Positions 1 through 8,224 of a stretch of DNA of 21,404 nt are shown here, piece by piece. This DNA is from Flavobacteriales bacterium (lineage in GTDB: Bacteria > Bacteroidota > Bacteroidia > Flavobacteriales > BACL11), in the NCBI GenBank assembly GCA_002683775.1, contig NYTT01000001.1, forward strand, positions 3,164-24,567. Reading direction: 5' to 3'. The notes beneath the pieces are model-generated. The model had not been told where the DNA came from. It did not search any database and saw nothing but the letters and a program-made list of their open reading frames with translations. Each line of letters opens with the position of its first letter. Positions within the stretch are counted from its first letter, which is position 1. Made by a program: the position numbers and the translations under genes.

Positions 1-738
1 ATTTTTACCATCTACATTATTAAACTCAACAATACCATGCTTAATAATGTTTACTGCTAAGATTGAAAACACCAAACCAATTAATAAAGAACCAGTATCA
101 CCCATAAATATTTTTGCTGGATGATAGTTAAACTTTAGAAAACCAACTAATGTTCCAGTTAATGAAAGTGCTAAAATAGCCATGTTATATTGATTCATTA
201 GTATCGCGCAAAATCCAAATAAAGTTGCTCCTATTATTCCTAAACCTGAAGCTAGACCATCAATACCATCAATCAAATTATACCCATTAGTAATTACAAC
301 AAAAACAAAAACTGAGAATAATATGGATACAAAGTAAGGCAACTCATAAAGTCCTAGAACTCCATGAAAACTTTCTATCCTTAAGCCACCATAGATAATT
401 AGTATAAGACTAATTAAAATTTGAGTAAATAATTTTTTATACGCACTTATTTCAGATAGATCATCTAAAATACCAAGAACAAAGGTGAAGATAAAACATA
501 GTGTCATAACCCTTACTGCATCTAACTCTCCATAAAGAGTACTAGATAGAGTGATAGCTATAGCAATGGGAATTCCACCTAAATTTGGTATTAAACCTTC
601 ATGAGATGATCGTGAATCTGATTGTGCTCCGAGTTGATGTTTATTTGAAATATAGATTATGAACGGCATTAAAATAACAGAAACAAATATAGAAGATACA
701 AAAGCAAGCACATAATATGTTTCAGTAGTAACAGTCAT
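1..738 (-). CDS. WecA/TagO-type undecaprenyl-phosphate sugar-1-phosphate transferase (partial, C-terminus off the left edge)
   Basis: The product is an integral membrane enzyme that would move a sugar-1-phosphate from a nucleotide sugar to undecaprenyl phosphate, the first step of lipid-linked glycan assembly. The 246 visible residues alternate hydrophobic helices with the cytoplasmic motifs of the MraY/WecA/TagO family: the DD pair at residues 92-93 (LGILDDL), NGYNLIDGIDGLASG at 151-165, and GDTGS at about 213-217. The start is the ATG at 738, 9 bases after the stop of the phosphatase gene, so it probably belongs to the same transcript and is the last gene of it seen here. The frame is open to base 1, so the last part is missing. 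No HIHH-type C-terminal motif can be checked, so GlcNAc, GalNAc or another sugar cannot be chosen. Family assignment is firm; the substrate is unknown. Confidence 0.93.
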   Translation of the reverse strand, partial: MTVTTETYYVLAFVSSIFVSVILMPFIIYISNKHQLGAQSDSRSSHEGLIPNLGGIPIAIAITLSSTLYGELDAVRVMTLCFIFTFVLGILDDLSEISAYKKLFTQILISLILIIYGGLRIESFHGVLGLYELPYFVSILFSVFVFVVITNGYNLIDGIDGLASGLGIIGATLFGFCAILMNQYNMAILALSLTGTLVGFLKFNYHPAKIFMGDTGSLLIGLVFSILAVNIIKHGIVEFNNVDGKN

Positions 739-747
739 TTTACAAAT

Positions 748-1248
748 TTAACAATTTATGTTAGTCAAACTTCTTGTCCAAGATGCTAAAGTATATTTAT
801 TATCAACTTTAACTGTTGATAGATTCATTGAATTACCTGCTTCAATATCAGAGTCTGAATCACCAATAAGATACGAATTTTCAACATTAATTTCTGGAAA
901 ATCAAATAGTGCTTGCTGAATCATTCCATTTTTTGGTTTTCGACAATTACATGATTCATTAATCAGATGTGGACAATAATAAATTTTAGTAATAACTCCA
1001 GAATGCTTATTGATTTCACTGAGCATTTGATTATGTATATCAGAAAGTTTACCAGGTGTTAATATTTTCTTTCCAATACATTGCTGATTTGTAACAATTA
1101 ATATTCTTTTAAAAATTTTTGAGAGTTTTGAAATAGCCATAAGAGCATCCGGCATGAATTTAAAACTTTCAAAATCACAAACATACCCATCTAGTTTTTT
1201 ATTTATAACACCATCTCTATCTAAAAAAAGAGTGTCGAACCTATGCAT
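748..1248 (-). CDS. HAD-family phosphatase, D-glycero-D-manno-heptose 1,7-bisphosphate phosphatase-like (GmhB/HisB-N type)
   Basis: This small 166-residue HAD hydrolase has all the family marks. The nucleophile motif is DRDG at residues 10-13, motif II is TNQQ at 53-56, the RKPKNGM segment lies at 103-109, and the acidic motif GDSDSD is at 129-134. A Cys/His cluster (C92, H94, C100, C102) matches the structural zinc site of GmhB. In the known pathway GmhB removes the C7 phosphate from heptose-1,7-bisphosphate before nucleotide activation. The ATG at 1248 overlaps the stop of the GmhA-like gene by 8 bases, so the two are probably translationally coupled and act in succession. No heptose kinase or nucleotidyltransferase is visible, so another sugar phosphate substrate remains possible. 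Confidence 0.88.
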   Translation of the reverse strand: MHRFDTLFLDRDGVINKKLDGYVCDFESFKFMPDALMAISKLSKIFKRILIVTNQQCIGKKILTPGKLSDIHNQMLSEINKHSGVITKIYYCPHLINESCNCRKPKNGMIQQALFDFPEINVENSYLIGDSDSDIEAGNSMNLSTVKVDNKYTLASWTRSLTNINC

Positions 1249-1822
1249 TTAAAAATATTTCTTCTTCAATAATCTGACATATTATATGTCCAAATAATAT
1301 GTGTGATTCTTGAACTCTAGGTGTATCGTCATTAGATGTATGTAATGTCAAATCACATAAATCACTTAATTGACCTCCATTTTTTCCTGTGAAACCAATT
1401 GTATAAACCCCCATTTCTTTAGCTTTTTTAATAGCATTAATGATATTTTCAGAGTTACCTGATGTTGATATTGCTATTAGAACATCTCCCTTTTTGGAGG
1501 ATGCCTCAATCATTCTTGCATAGGTTTCTTTAAATCCATAATCATTAGCAACAGCTGTCATGAAAGAAGAATTTACGTGTAAAGCTTCTGCATTTAATGG
1601 GGGTCTATCTTTATAGAATCTACCGCTTAATTCTGCCGCAATATGTTGTGCATCAGAAGCACTACCGCCATTTCCACAAAAATGCACTTTCTTATTACTT
1701 TTAAAAGCCTCAATACACTTTGTGGTAGCTTTATAAATTGAATCCTTTAATATCTCATTTTTTAAAAGACTATTGAAACTTTCAGATGCACTTTCTATAT
1801 ATTTATTAATTCTAATTTTCAT
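1241..1822 (-). CDS. gmhA: Phosphoheptose isomerase-like SIS-domain protein (GmhA family)
   Basis: The 193-residue product is a single SIS domain and would convert sedoheptulose 7-phosphate to D-glycero-D-manno-heptose 7-phosphate in the cytoplasm. Visible GmhA features are the phosphate-binding CGNGGSASDA at residues 49-58, STSGNS at 119-124, and the likely metal ligands H60, E64, Q171 and H179, which line up with the zinc site of E. coli GmhA. Length is normal. It starts with ATG at 1822, 27 bases after the GT4 gene, and overlaps the GmhB-like gene by 8 bases. The pairing suggests a heptose, or a heptose-derived sugar, enters the polysaccharide or the LPS core. The related SIS protein DiaA is an alternative, but the metal ligands and the GmhB neighbour favour GmhA. 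Confidence 0.9.
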   Translation of the reverse strand: MKIRINKYIESASESFNSLLKNEILKDSIYKATTKCIEAFKSNKKVHFCGNGGSASDAQHIAAELSGRFYKDRPPLNAEALHVNSSFMTAVANDYGFKETYARMIEASSKKGDVLIAISTSGNSENIINAIKKAKEMGVYTIGFTGKNGGQLSDLCDLTLHTSNDDTPRVQESHILFGHIICQIIEEEIFLNA

Positions 1823-1849
1823 TCATATTATTTCTGCTAAAGTACAATT

Positions 1850-2995
1850 TTATAAATCTTGATATATCTTTTTGGATAGTCTTCCTATTTTGTTCCAGTT
1901 ATATTTAGTTTTAATCAATTCTACCCCATTTTTAGCTACTCTATCTAAATTTTCTTTATCAAAAAGAATTTCTTTTAATCTATCGGATAAATCAGCACTA
2001 TTTTCTGATTGGAAAGTAAATCCATTTTCATTGTTTGTGATTAATTCTTTCAGTGGTGATAGATCTGAAACTAAAACCGGTCTTTCATAACTTAAAGCCA
2101 TCATCAAAACGCCACTCTGATAAATCTTTTTATAGGGTAACACAACTAAATCACAAGAACTGTAAAATAGTGAAACTTGATTTTCAGGTATAAATTTAGT
2201 ATATAAAATAACATTATCAGTTAAATTATACTCATCAATCAAATACTGATACTCATCAAATTTATCTTTCCACGGTTTTCCAGCTACTAATAAAATTATT
2301 TCTGGAAATTCTAAAACTATATCTTGAAATGCTTTTAATAAGACATCTAAACCCTTTACTTTTTTAATCATACCGAAAAACAATAAGATTTTGTTATCTT
2401 TTGGAAGGTTAAGCTTATCTCTAGATTTAGCTTGTCTACTTTGGAGATTTATAAATGGTATATAATTTCCATGTGGTATTATATGAATCTTCTTATTTAG
2501 ATAATTATGCATCTTTATAATTTCATTTTTACTAAATTGATTATGAGTTGTGATTGAATCAGCTAAATTATATACTAATTTAGAAATTACATGAAAGTCT
2601 TTTTGATCAGAAAATGAGCTAACATCATGAACTGTCAAAACAGCCTTACCAAAGAAAATTTTAACTAAGAAAATATTAAATAACACAAGGATATTTGTAT
2701 AAAATATATGAAAATGAAATATTTTATATCCTGAAAATCTTGCGTGTATAATTGATCTGCATGAATCTTTAATCCAAATTAAACCATTTAGAAAATTAGA
2801 TTTATTTTTAAATATATTTCCAAAATAATTAAAAATGCTTAGATTTATCTCAGACGGATTAGATGTTACCTTGTTTGTATAAATACGTACAGAAACACCA
2901 CTATTATGAAGTCCTATGGCTTGACCAAAAGTATACATATGAAAAGAACTGCCATGAGCACCTAAGGGATCTATTATTGCAACTTTAATCTTCAT
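1850..2995 (-). CDS. Glycosyltransferase family 4 (GT-B fold)
   Basis: This is a 381-residue cytoplasmic or membrane-associated retaining glycosyltransferase. The N-terminal half begins with a Rossmann strand and a Gly/His-rich loop (DPLGAHGSSFHM), and HDVS follows at about 123-126. The C-terminal GT4 domain shows PHGNY at about 174-178, the donor-domain start GMIKKVKGLDVLL at 208-220, and a nucleotide-sugar site around YQSGVLMMAL at 292-301 leading into PVLVSDLSPLKE. The usual E-x7-E motif is altered: its first acidic residue falls near the YQSG segment and is not obvious. It starts at ATG 2995, two bases after the stop of the GT2 gene, so it is part of the same operon. The family is secure; donor and acceptor are unknown. 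It probably adds one residue of the repeat unit. Confidence 0.88.
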   Translation of the reverse strand: MKIKVAIIDPLGAHGSSFHMYTFGQAIGLHNSGVSVRIYTNKVTSNPSEINLSIFNYFGNIFKNKSNFLNGLIWIKDSCRSIIHARFSGYKIFHFHIFYTNILVLFNIFLVKIFFGKAVLTVHDVSSFSDQKDFHVISKLVYNLADSITTHNQFSKNEIIKMHNYLNKKIHIIPHGNYIPFINLQSRQAKSRDKLNLPKDNKILLFFGMIKKVKGLDVLLKAFQDIVLEFPEIILLVAGKPWKDKFDEYQYLIDEYNLTDNVILYTKFIPENQVSLFYSSCDLVVLPYKKIYQSGVLMMALSYERPVLVSDLSPLKELITNNENGFTFQSENSADLSDRLKEILFDKENLDRVAKNGVELIKTKYNWNKIGRLSKKIYQDL

Positions 2996-2997
2996 AA

Positions 2998-3903
2998 TTA
3001 CATTTTGAAACCATTTAAATATGATCTATTAATTAATATCCAGGTAGAAAAACTCTTTTGAATTTTGGGATTAAAAATAAATTTTAAATTGTTCTTAAAA
3101 AAAAGCCAAATTATAAAGATAAATGCCAGAAAACCACCAATTTTCCTCAAATAATATATTTGGTTCTTTATAAATTGTTTAATAAAAAAATTACTCTTAA
3201 ATTTTCTTTTATTTCTATCATTAGGATTTGTTAGTGAACCAACCTTATGATAAAGCTTAGCACTTGGAAAATAATATAATTTATGTTCGTCTTTTTGCCA
3301 AACTCTGTATAAGAAATCAGTATCGTCAAAATATACGAAATACTTCTCGTCCATAAAGCCAACATCAAGAAAAACTTGCTTTTTAATAAGCAAACAGCAT
3401 GTAGGTGCATAATTGACTTCAATAGCGTCATTATATTTGCCGTTATCTATCTCTTCAAATCCACGATGTGTGGGCAGATACCCTTTGAATTTACTAAACC
3501 AACTTCCTGCGTACCAAATTCTTTGTGGATCATCATTGAAAAAAATCATTGGTGTTATCAAACTGGAATTACATAAAGTTTGAGCTTTAACTAAATCATC
3601 AATTAAACTATATTGAAAAACAACATCATTGTTAATTATTAATACTTGATCACAATTATGTTGCAAAGCAAGTTTTATTCCTTGATTATTGGCCTCAGCA
3701 ACTCCTTTGTTCTGATTGTTTCTAATTAAATTAATTCTATCATCATTGGAATTTAATAAAATTGAAATTGTATCATCTTTAGAGTCATTATCAATAACAT
3801 ATAAAACAAAATCTTGATATGATTGTTTATAAATACAGTTTAAGAAAGGCTGTAAAACATCAGCAGAATTGTATGTAACTGTTACTAAGCCTATTTTATC
3901 CAT
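2998..3903 (-). CDS. Glycosyltransferase family 2, rhamnosyltransferase-like
   Basis: This 301-residue inverting GT-A glycosyltransferase has the opening VTVTYNSADVL at residues 7-17, VIDNDSKDDT at 36-45, NNDVV at 91-95 in the metal-binding position, and FDDTDF at 192-197 followed by a conserved YHK (218-220). This arrangement resembles the dTDP-rhamnosyltransferase-like branch of GT2. A hydrophobic segment at about 246-259 near the C-terminus suggests membrane attachment. The start is ATG at 3903, 13 bases inside the end of the preceding sulfotransferase gene, which suggests translational coupling. The rhamnosyl donor is only a guess from the fold branch and from the nearby dTDP-rhamnose 4-epimerase-like gene. 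Confidence 0.88.
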   Translation of the reverse strand: MDKIGLVTVTYNSADVLQPFLNCIYKQSYQDFVLYVIDNDSKDDTISILLNSNDDRINLIRNNQNKGVAEANNQGIKLALQHNCDQVLIINNDVVFQYSLIDDLVKAQTLCNSSLITPMIFFNDDPQRIWYAGSWFSKFKGYLPTHRGFEEIDNGKYNDAIEVNYAPTCCLLIKKQVFLDVGFMDEKYFVYFDDTDFLYRVWQKDEHKLYYFPSAKLYHKVGSLTNPNDRNKRKFKSNFFIKQFIKNQIYYLRKIGGFLAFIFIIWLFFKNNLKFIFNPKIQKSFSTWILINRSYLNGFKM

Positions 3904-4763
3904 TTCGAATAATTTTGATTCAAAAGTTTAGACAGCTTCTCAAGTTCAACTTTGTAATACTCTTTAAGATAAATTTGTATCTCAGAATTTAAAGTAGGTT
4001 TCTTCTCATCTTTAAAAAATAATGCTTGTATTTTTGCTTTTATACTCTGCGAAAAAAAACTACTAGCAAGCTTTCTAAAAAAACTGAAAGTATATAGAAA
4101 TTGTACTAACTTATTACTTGGTTTAGTGTACTTATTATATACTTTATTCGTGTTAGATAAAGAGCGCTTTTCAACACTTAAAAAGACATAAACTTTATTC
4201 AAAACTTCAGAAGAGTTGCAAATAAAATCATCATAATTAATTATAAGTATATTTTTTTTGCTAAACACATCAAAATAATTTTTAATCTGATGAGTATATT
4301 GACCTAATCCTATGTATTGTTGATAAAATAAAGCTGAATTTTTATGAGTTGATTTTTGATATACTATCTTTTCAAAACTTTCTGTTATAAATCCAAGTCT
4401 TTTGTCCATTAAATAATGAGAATATGCTCTGTCTATTGGATTTCTAAGCATTATAATTATCTTAGAACTTGAATTATATTTAAATATTTTTTTTGGAACT
4501 TTCTCATAAAACAAATAAGAGACACTAGCCTCTCCACGAACAAGATTCTTAATATCAGAATAAAGAGAATGATATTTTTTTAAAGATCTAACGCTTTCTT
4601 TTTTATAGTATAGACTTTGCTCTTCTATAAATTCATTAGAAAAATAATCTGGCTCTTTTATAGTGCTCATTTCAATTTCAGGGTGTCGATTTAAATAAGA
4701 ATACAAAGATGTTGTACCTGCTTTGGGAGCGCCTACAATAAAGAAATCTACTTTTGGTTTCAA
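3891..4763 (-). CDS. PAPS-dependent carbohydrate sulfotransferase (first of five)
   Basis: The 290-residue product would transfer a sulfuryl group from PAPS to a hydroxyl (or amine) of a glycan. The 5'-phosphosulfate loop is GAPKAGTTS at residues 11-19 and the 3'-phosphate site is LRNPIDRAYSHY at about 106-117. KEPDYF at 36-41 and RGEASVSYL from 76 are also typical of the heparan-sulfate-type (NDST-like) bacterial branch. No signal peptide or transmembrane segment is seen, so it should be cytosolic. The start is TTG at 4763, overlapping the previous stop as TTGA. A stop codon lies five codons upstream with no ATG between, and the next Met comes after the PAPS loop, so the TTG start is well supported. 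The substrate is unknown. Confidence 0.92.
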   Translation of the reverse strand: MKPKVDFFIVGAPKAGTTSLYSYLNRHPEIEMSTIKEPDYFSNEFIEEQSLYYKKESVRSLKKYHSLYSDIKNLVRGEASVSYLFYEKVPKKIFKYNSSSKIIIMLRNPIDRAYSHYLMDKRLGFITESFEKIVYQKSTHKNSALFYQQYIGLGQYTHQIKNYFDVFSKKNILIINYDDFICNSSEVLNKVYVFLSVEKRSLSNTNKVYNKYTKPSNKLVQFLYTFSFFRKLASSFFSQSIKAKIQALFFKDEKKPTLNSEIQIYLKEYYKVELEKLSKLLNQNYSKWIK

Positions 4764-5764
4764 AAAAATCTTTTTTTAATTAATTCATGTAAGTTATTTA
4801 CTCTATGTATATTAAAAAGAAATGCAAATAATACTTTAAATGGAAAGGTTATGAAATAAAATAACACTAAAAAGGGTGGAGAATTAAATGTTTGTTTACT
4901 ATATCCAAACTTATTCATCATTTCTGATGAAAAAACTTGAGAAAGGTAAATCTCAGCCATCGTTAAACCCCCATTCTTCCATTTATTAACTTTGGTTTTA
5001 TCAATTATATTTTTTGATTTAGAATCAAATTCCAAAGATGATCCAAGTAAGGGAACTTCAAGCATCGTTTTGTTAAATTCAATATTTACAAAATCACATA
5101 CTTCCTTAATCTTATTTTCAGGGTGCTTTAATAAATCTTCAAATTTAATTATTTTAACATCTGGGTGATTTGAATACTTACATGTATGCCTTAATGATGA
5201 TGACCATACTTTAGATGTTAAAATTGGATGATAATTAACAAATGCTCTTATCATTTCAGAAAAAGGGATAGATCCTGCTCCAAGATACCTCCTTCTCCAT
5301 TTATTTTTTTGAGACAAAAGAACATCTCTTTGGTCTCTAACCAAATTAATAACTTTAGCTTTAGGAAAATAATTTAAGATTTCATTAAGATAATATAAGT
5401 TAGCGGGAGTCTGCTCACAAGAAAGAATAGCACCTTTTTTGTTAGTAATATAATCTAAAAAAATAGAATATAATTTTAAAGGGTCGTCATACCCTTTACC
5501 TAATATTTTTTCAGATTCTTTATTAAAAATATCAAAACCTCTATTATCAAAGATACCTTTTTTTTGAATACAAAGCAATTTAGACATCATCTCGACTTGT
5601 GAATTTTTTGACAATTTTTGATCAGCTTTATTTGACCATAACTTTCCAAAAAAATGCAACTCTTTAAATGTGAACACTTTATTATTGTTAGATAAAATAC
5701 GTCCCATCATAGTAGTTCCACTTCTACTACTACCAACAATAAATATCTGTTTACAATTACTCAT
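4760..5764 (-). CDS. Divergent sulfotransferase with C-terminal hydrophobic segment
   Basis: This 334-residue sulfotransferase differs clearly from the other four here. Its PAPS loop is GSSRSGTT at residues 11-18, and the 3'-phosphate-binding Arg lies in NLVRDQRDVLLSQ at about 140-152. CEQTPANLYYL at 116-126 replaces the GEAS/ADFTPS element of the others, and KVNKWKNGG near residue 260 recalls the C-terminal loop of the Sulfotransfer_1/3 group. A strongly hydrophobic stretch at about 299-319 followed by a basic tail could anchor it to the inner membrane. It starts at ATG 5764 with an 8-base overlap with the hydrolase gene and ends in the TTGA overlap with the next sulfotransferase. It may act on a different acceptor, perhaps the lipid-linked unit. 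Confidence 0.88.
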   Translation of the reverse strand: MSNCKQIFIVGSSRSGTTMMGRILSNNNKVFTFKELHFFGKLWSNKADQKLSKNSQVEMMSKLLCIQKKGIFDNRGFDIFNKESEKILGKGYDDPLKLYSIFLDYITNKKGAILSCEQTPANLYYLNEILNYFPKAKVINLVRDQRDVLLSQKNKWRRRYLGAGSIPFSEMIRAFVNYHPILTSKVWSSSLRHTCKYSNHPDVKIIKFEDLLKHPENKIKEVCDFVNIEFNKTMLEVPLLGSSLEFDSKSKNIIDKTKVNKWKNGGLTMAEIYLSQVFSSEMMNKFGYSKQTFNSPPFLVLFYFITFPFKVLFAFLFNIHRVNNLHELIKKRFF

Positions 5765-7100
5765 CTAGTTTAATAACTTTAAGTTCAAAACTACCTTTTT
5801 CATCTGCTCTGTCATACAAATTAGAGCTACTGTATGACATGCGATATTTAAAATCATTTACTAGATAAGTACAACTAAATAAATTTTCTGACCAATCTAT
5901 CTTATAAGATAGGATAACATTTTCTTTATTATCATAGCATGTGTATATATAAGTGTCATCTTCTTTTTTAGATGTAATCTTAACTATATTACTAGAAAAT
6001 ATCTTGCCAATCATTTTAATTGGATAAAATGTACTTCTTATATTTAACTTATTATCACTAAAATTAAAAATAGATCCTGAAAAATCACGTCCGCCCAAAT
6101 TATGGTAAGTAGTTAAGTCAATTGAAGACAAATTAGAATTACTTAATAACTCAAGAAAGTACTGAGCAACATAAAGTGATTGTAATAGTGTGTTTCCTGT
6201 TGTTTTTGACATTTGCAAGTTCCATTCTGTGACCCAAATCGGTTTATTAAAAATAGAATTATACATACTTATTTCAGAAGGATAATCTTTATCAAAATAT
6301 TTTATAATTTTATTACGATAAGAATTAAATTCTTCAGCAAAATTTGTTTTTTCGATATTTTCAGAAATCATCTTACCATCTAATGATTTGCCTTTAACTA
6401 CCTTTGCGTATGAATGTATTATGATCGCATCATAAAAATCCATATTGGCAAGTTTTTCATTCCATTTATTATGTCTATGCCCTCTTTTTTTTCCCAAAGG
6501 TGCAGCAACTACAGCAGTTTTAATATTTGGAAATCTACTCTTAATAGCATTGGAGCATCTCTTGGAAAAAACAACATAGTCATCAATTGTATATCCTTTA
6601 GTAAAGTAACTTCTATTAGATAGTTCGCTACCAAGTTCTACACCAATAACTTCAATTGATTTTTCCTTAAGTTTATCTATCATAAGTATTATGTCATTGT
6701 CTGAAAGCACAAAAGGATTAGCAACTAGAACAGCTTTAGCGTTTGTTCTCTTAGCTAGTTTAATAAAATCTAAAATATAGTCTTGATTATGACTTTTTTG
6801 CATACGAGATCTATCAAGTCCCCTAGCTCGCTTTGGAAATTTTCCGCTATGATATTTATCTATTTCATTAAAATCAAAGCCATACCCTTTTCTGTTATAA
6901 TGATAGAAATTACCTACTGCACCTCCTGGAAATCTTAAAACAACAGGATTAATCCTTGAAACATTATTTGTAAATAAAGTATCGGAAACATCACAATATG
7001 TAAAAGTATTAGAGGTAGCAAAACCAAAAATATTTTCTCTAATATCTTGAGCAGAAACTATAGATATACTAATAGTTATGATTAGAACAGTAAATCTCAT
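5757..7100 (-). CDS. Secreted clan GH-A glycoside hydrolase (GH51/GH39/GH79-like)
   Basis: The 447-residue protein begins with a signal peptide (charged start, hydrophobic core, likely cleavage after VSA at about residue 17) and should act in the periplasm or outside. It reads as a TIM-barrel hydrolase. LRFPGG at 55-60 is a strand motif seen in GH51 and relatives. The putative acid/base is E159 in GVELGSEL, and the putative nucleophile is E302 in WVTEWNLQ. The 143-residue spacing suits clan GH-A, and a C-terminal beta domain follows. Oddly, the residue before E159 is Ser, where the clan nearly always has Asn. ATGA overlap with the epimerase stop places it inside the glycan operon. A role in trimming or release of the polysaccharide, as for PslG in Pseudomonas, is inferred; the exact GH family cannot be settled by eye. 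Confidence 0.78.
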   Translation of the reverse strand: MRFTVLIITISISIVSAQDIRENIFGFATSNTFTYCDVSDTLFTNNVSRINPVVLRFPGGAVGNFYHYNRKGYGFDFNEIDKYHSGKFPKRARGLDRSRMQKSHNQDYILDFIKLAKRTNAKAVLVANPFVLSDNDIILMIDKLKEKSIEVIGVELGSELSNRSYFTKGYTIDDYVVFSKRCSNAIKSRFPNIKTAVVAAPLGKKRGHRHNKWNEKLANMDFYDAIIIHSYAKVVKGKSLDGKMISENIEKTNFAEEFNSYRNKIIKYFDKDYPSEISMYNSIFNKPIWVTEWNLQMSKTTGNTLLQSLYVAQYFLELLSNSNLSSIDLTTYHNLGGRDFSGSIFNFSDNKLNIRSTFYPIKMIGKIFSSNIVKITSKKEDDTYIYTCYDNKENVILSYKIDWSENLFSCTYLVNDFKYRMSYSSSNLYDRADEKGSFELKVIKLDE

Positions 7101-8224
7101 TTAAGAAGCCCTTTTATTCTTAATTCTTTAACTGACTTTTCATAATTATCTTTCTCAAGTCTTTGATTTTTAACCCATGAAACAAATTTACTAATTCCTT
7201 GTTCGAAACTATATTTTGGAACAAAACCAACAGTATCTTTAATTTTAGAAAGATCCGCATAATTGTGCCTAATGTCACCTATCCTGTAGTTGCCTGTTAT
7301 TCTAATTTGACATTTTGGATTGAGTAAGTCTCTAAGAGATTCTGCAACCTTATAAACGCTTGTATTCTTACCTGATCCAACATTAAAAATCTGATTATTT
7401 GCCGCTGAATTTTCAAGACATAAAATTGTGGCATCCACAACATCTTCAATAAAAATAAAATCTCTACTCTCTAAACCATCTTCATAAATCTCTAAATCAT
7501 TACCATTTAAAAGTCTAGTAGAAAATATTGATAATATTCCAGTATATGGATTTGAAAGAGATTGGCCTGGCCCAAAAACATTTTGGTATCTTAAAGAAAT
7601 TGTTGGTATCTCTAAGGTTTTACCCATTAACATAACCATTTGTTCTTGCTGATGTTTAGTTATTGCATAAATAGATAAGGGATTAATTTGTGACTTTTCA
7701 TCTGTACCAACCAATTGCAATTCAGTATTACAGACCTTACATTTTAAGTTAAAATCTCCATTTCTAATACACGTCTCAACTCGAGCTAAGGGATAGGTGA
7801 ATCCATGCACCGAGCATTTATACTTTCCCTCACCATATATTGCTCTTGAGGATGCAACAATTATTTTTTTGACATTATGATCTTCTGTAGCTAAATATTC
7901 TAACATATTTGCAGTACCCATAATATTTACATTATTATATTTTGATAATTCATACATTGACTGGCCAGTACCTGTTTCAGCTGCTAAGTGAATGAGTAAA
8001 TCTTGATCTTTAAAAGCTCTTTTCCAAATGTCTTTATCACAAACATCGCCTTCAATAAAGATACATTTTTCCCATATCTTTTTTGAATGCCTTTCTATTT
8101 CTTTAGGATGAACTTGAGGAGATAAATTATCTAAAATCGTAATTGTATAACCCATATCATGCAACTTCTCACAAAGTTTAGTTCCAATAAAGCCTGCACC
8201 ACCTGTAATTAAAATATTTTTCAT
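7097..8224 (-). CDS. NAD-dependent sugar-nucleotide epimerase (extended SDR), dTDP-L-rhamnose 4-epimerase-like
   Basis: The 375-residue product is an extended short-chain dehydrogenase. It has the NAD-binding GGAGFIG at residues 8-14, a conserved Ser in ASSRAIYG near 124-131, and the catalytic Tyr-x3-Lys as Y186 and K190 (YAITK). Between the Ser and the Tyr there is an insertion with four cysteines (C137, C152, C162, C165) and H140, looking like a small metal-binding knuckle. The same GEG..C..HG and C..C..L..TDE pattern is known to me from epimerases annotated as dTDP-L-rhamnose 4-epimerases. It would supply a nucleotide sugar for the repeat unit. It overlaps the polymerase-like gene by 4 bases and the hydrolase gene by 4. 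The SDR epimerase call is firm; the exact substrate is tentative. Confidence 0.88.
   Translation of the reverse strand: MKNILITGGAGFIGTKLCEKLHDMGYTITILDNLSPQVHPKEIERHSKKIWEKCIFIEGDVCDKDIWKRAFKDQDLLIHLAAETGTGQSMYELSKYNNVNIMGTANMLEYLATEDHNVKKIIVASSRAIYGEGKYKCSVHGFTYPLARVETCIRNGDFNLKCKVCNTELQLVGTDEKSQINPLSIYAITKHQQEQMVMLMGKTLEIPTISLRYQNVFGPGQSLSNPYTGILSIFSTRLLNGNDLEIYEDGLESRDFIFIEDVVDATILCLENSAANNQIFNVGSGKNTSVYKVAESLRDLLNPKCQIRITGNYRIGDIRHNYADLSKIKDTVGFVPKYSFEQGISKFVSWVKNQRLEKDNYEKSVKELRIKGLLK

Noticed and set aside
743..750. TAAATTTG on the minus strand just before the WecA-type gene, matching the -7 consensus
   Set aside because: It ends only 4 bases from the ATG and overlaps the stop of the upstream gene, so it could not serve as a promoter with a leader. 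It shows that the motif occurs by chance in this A+T-rich DNA.
1872..2090. Plus-strand open frame of 72 codons inside the GT4 gene, and similar antisense frames elsewhere
   Set aside because: They lie wholly within well-supported genes, have no recognisable domains, and are expected by chance opposite coding DNA.
4760..5764. Reading the divergent sulfotransferase as a nucleotide kinase because of its GSSRSGTT loop
   Set aside because: The loop lacks the GKT/S lysine of Walker A, while the RDxRD 3'-phosphate site and the C-terminal WK segment fit sulfotransferases.
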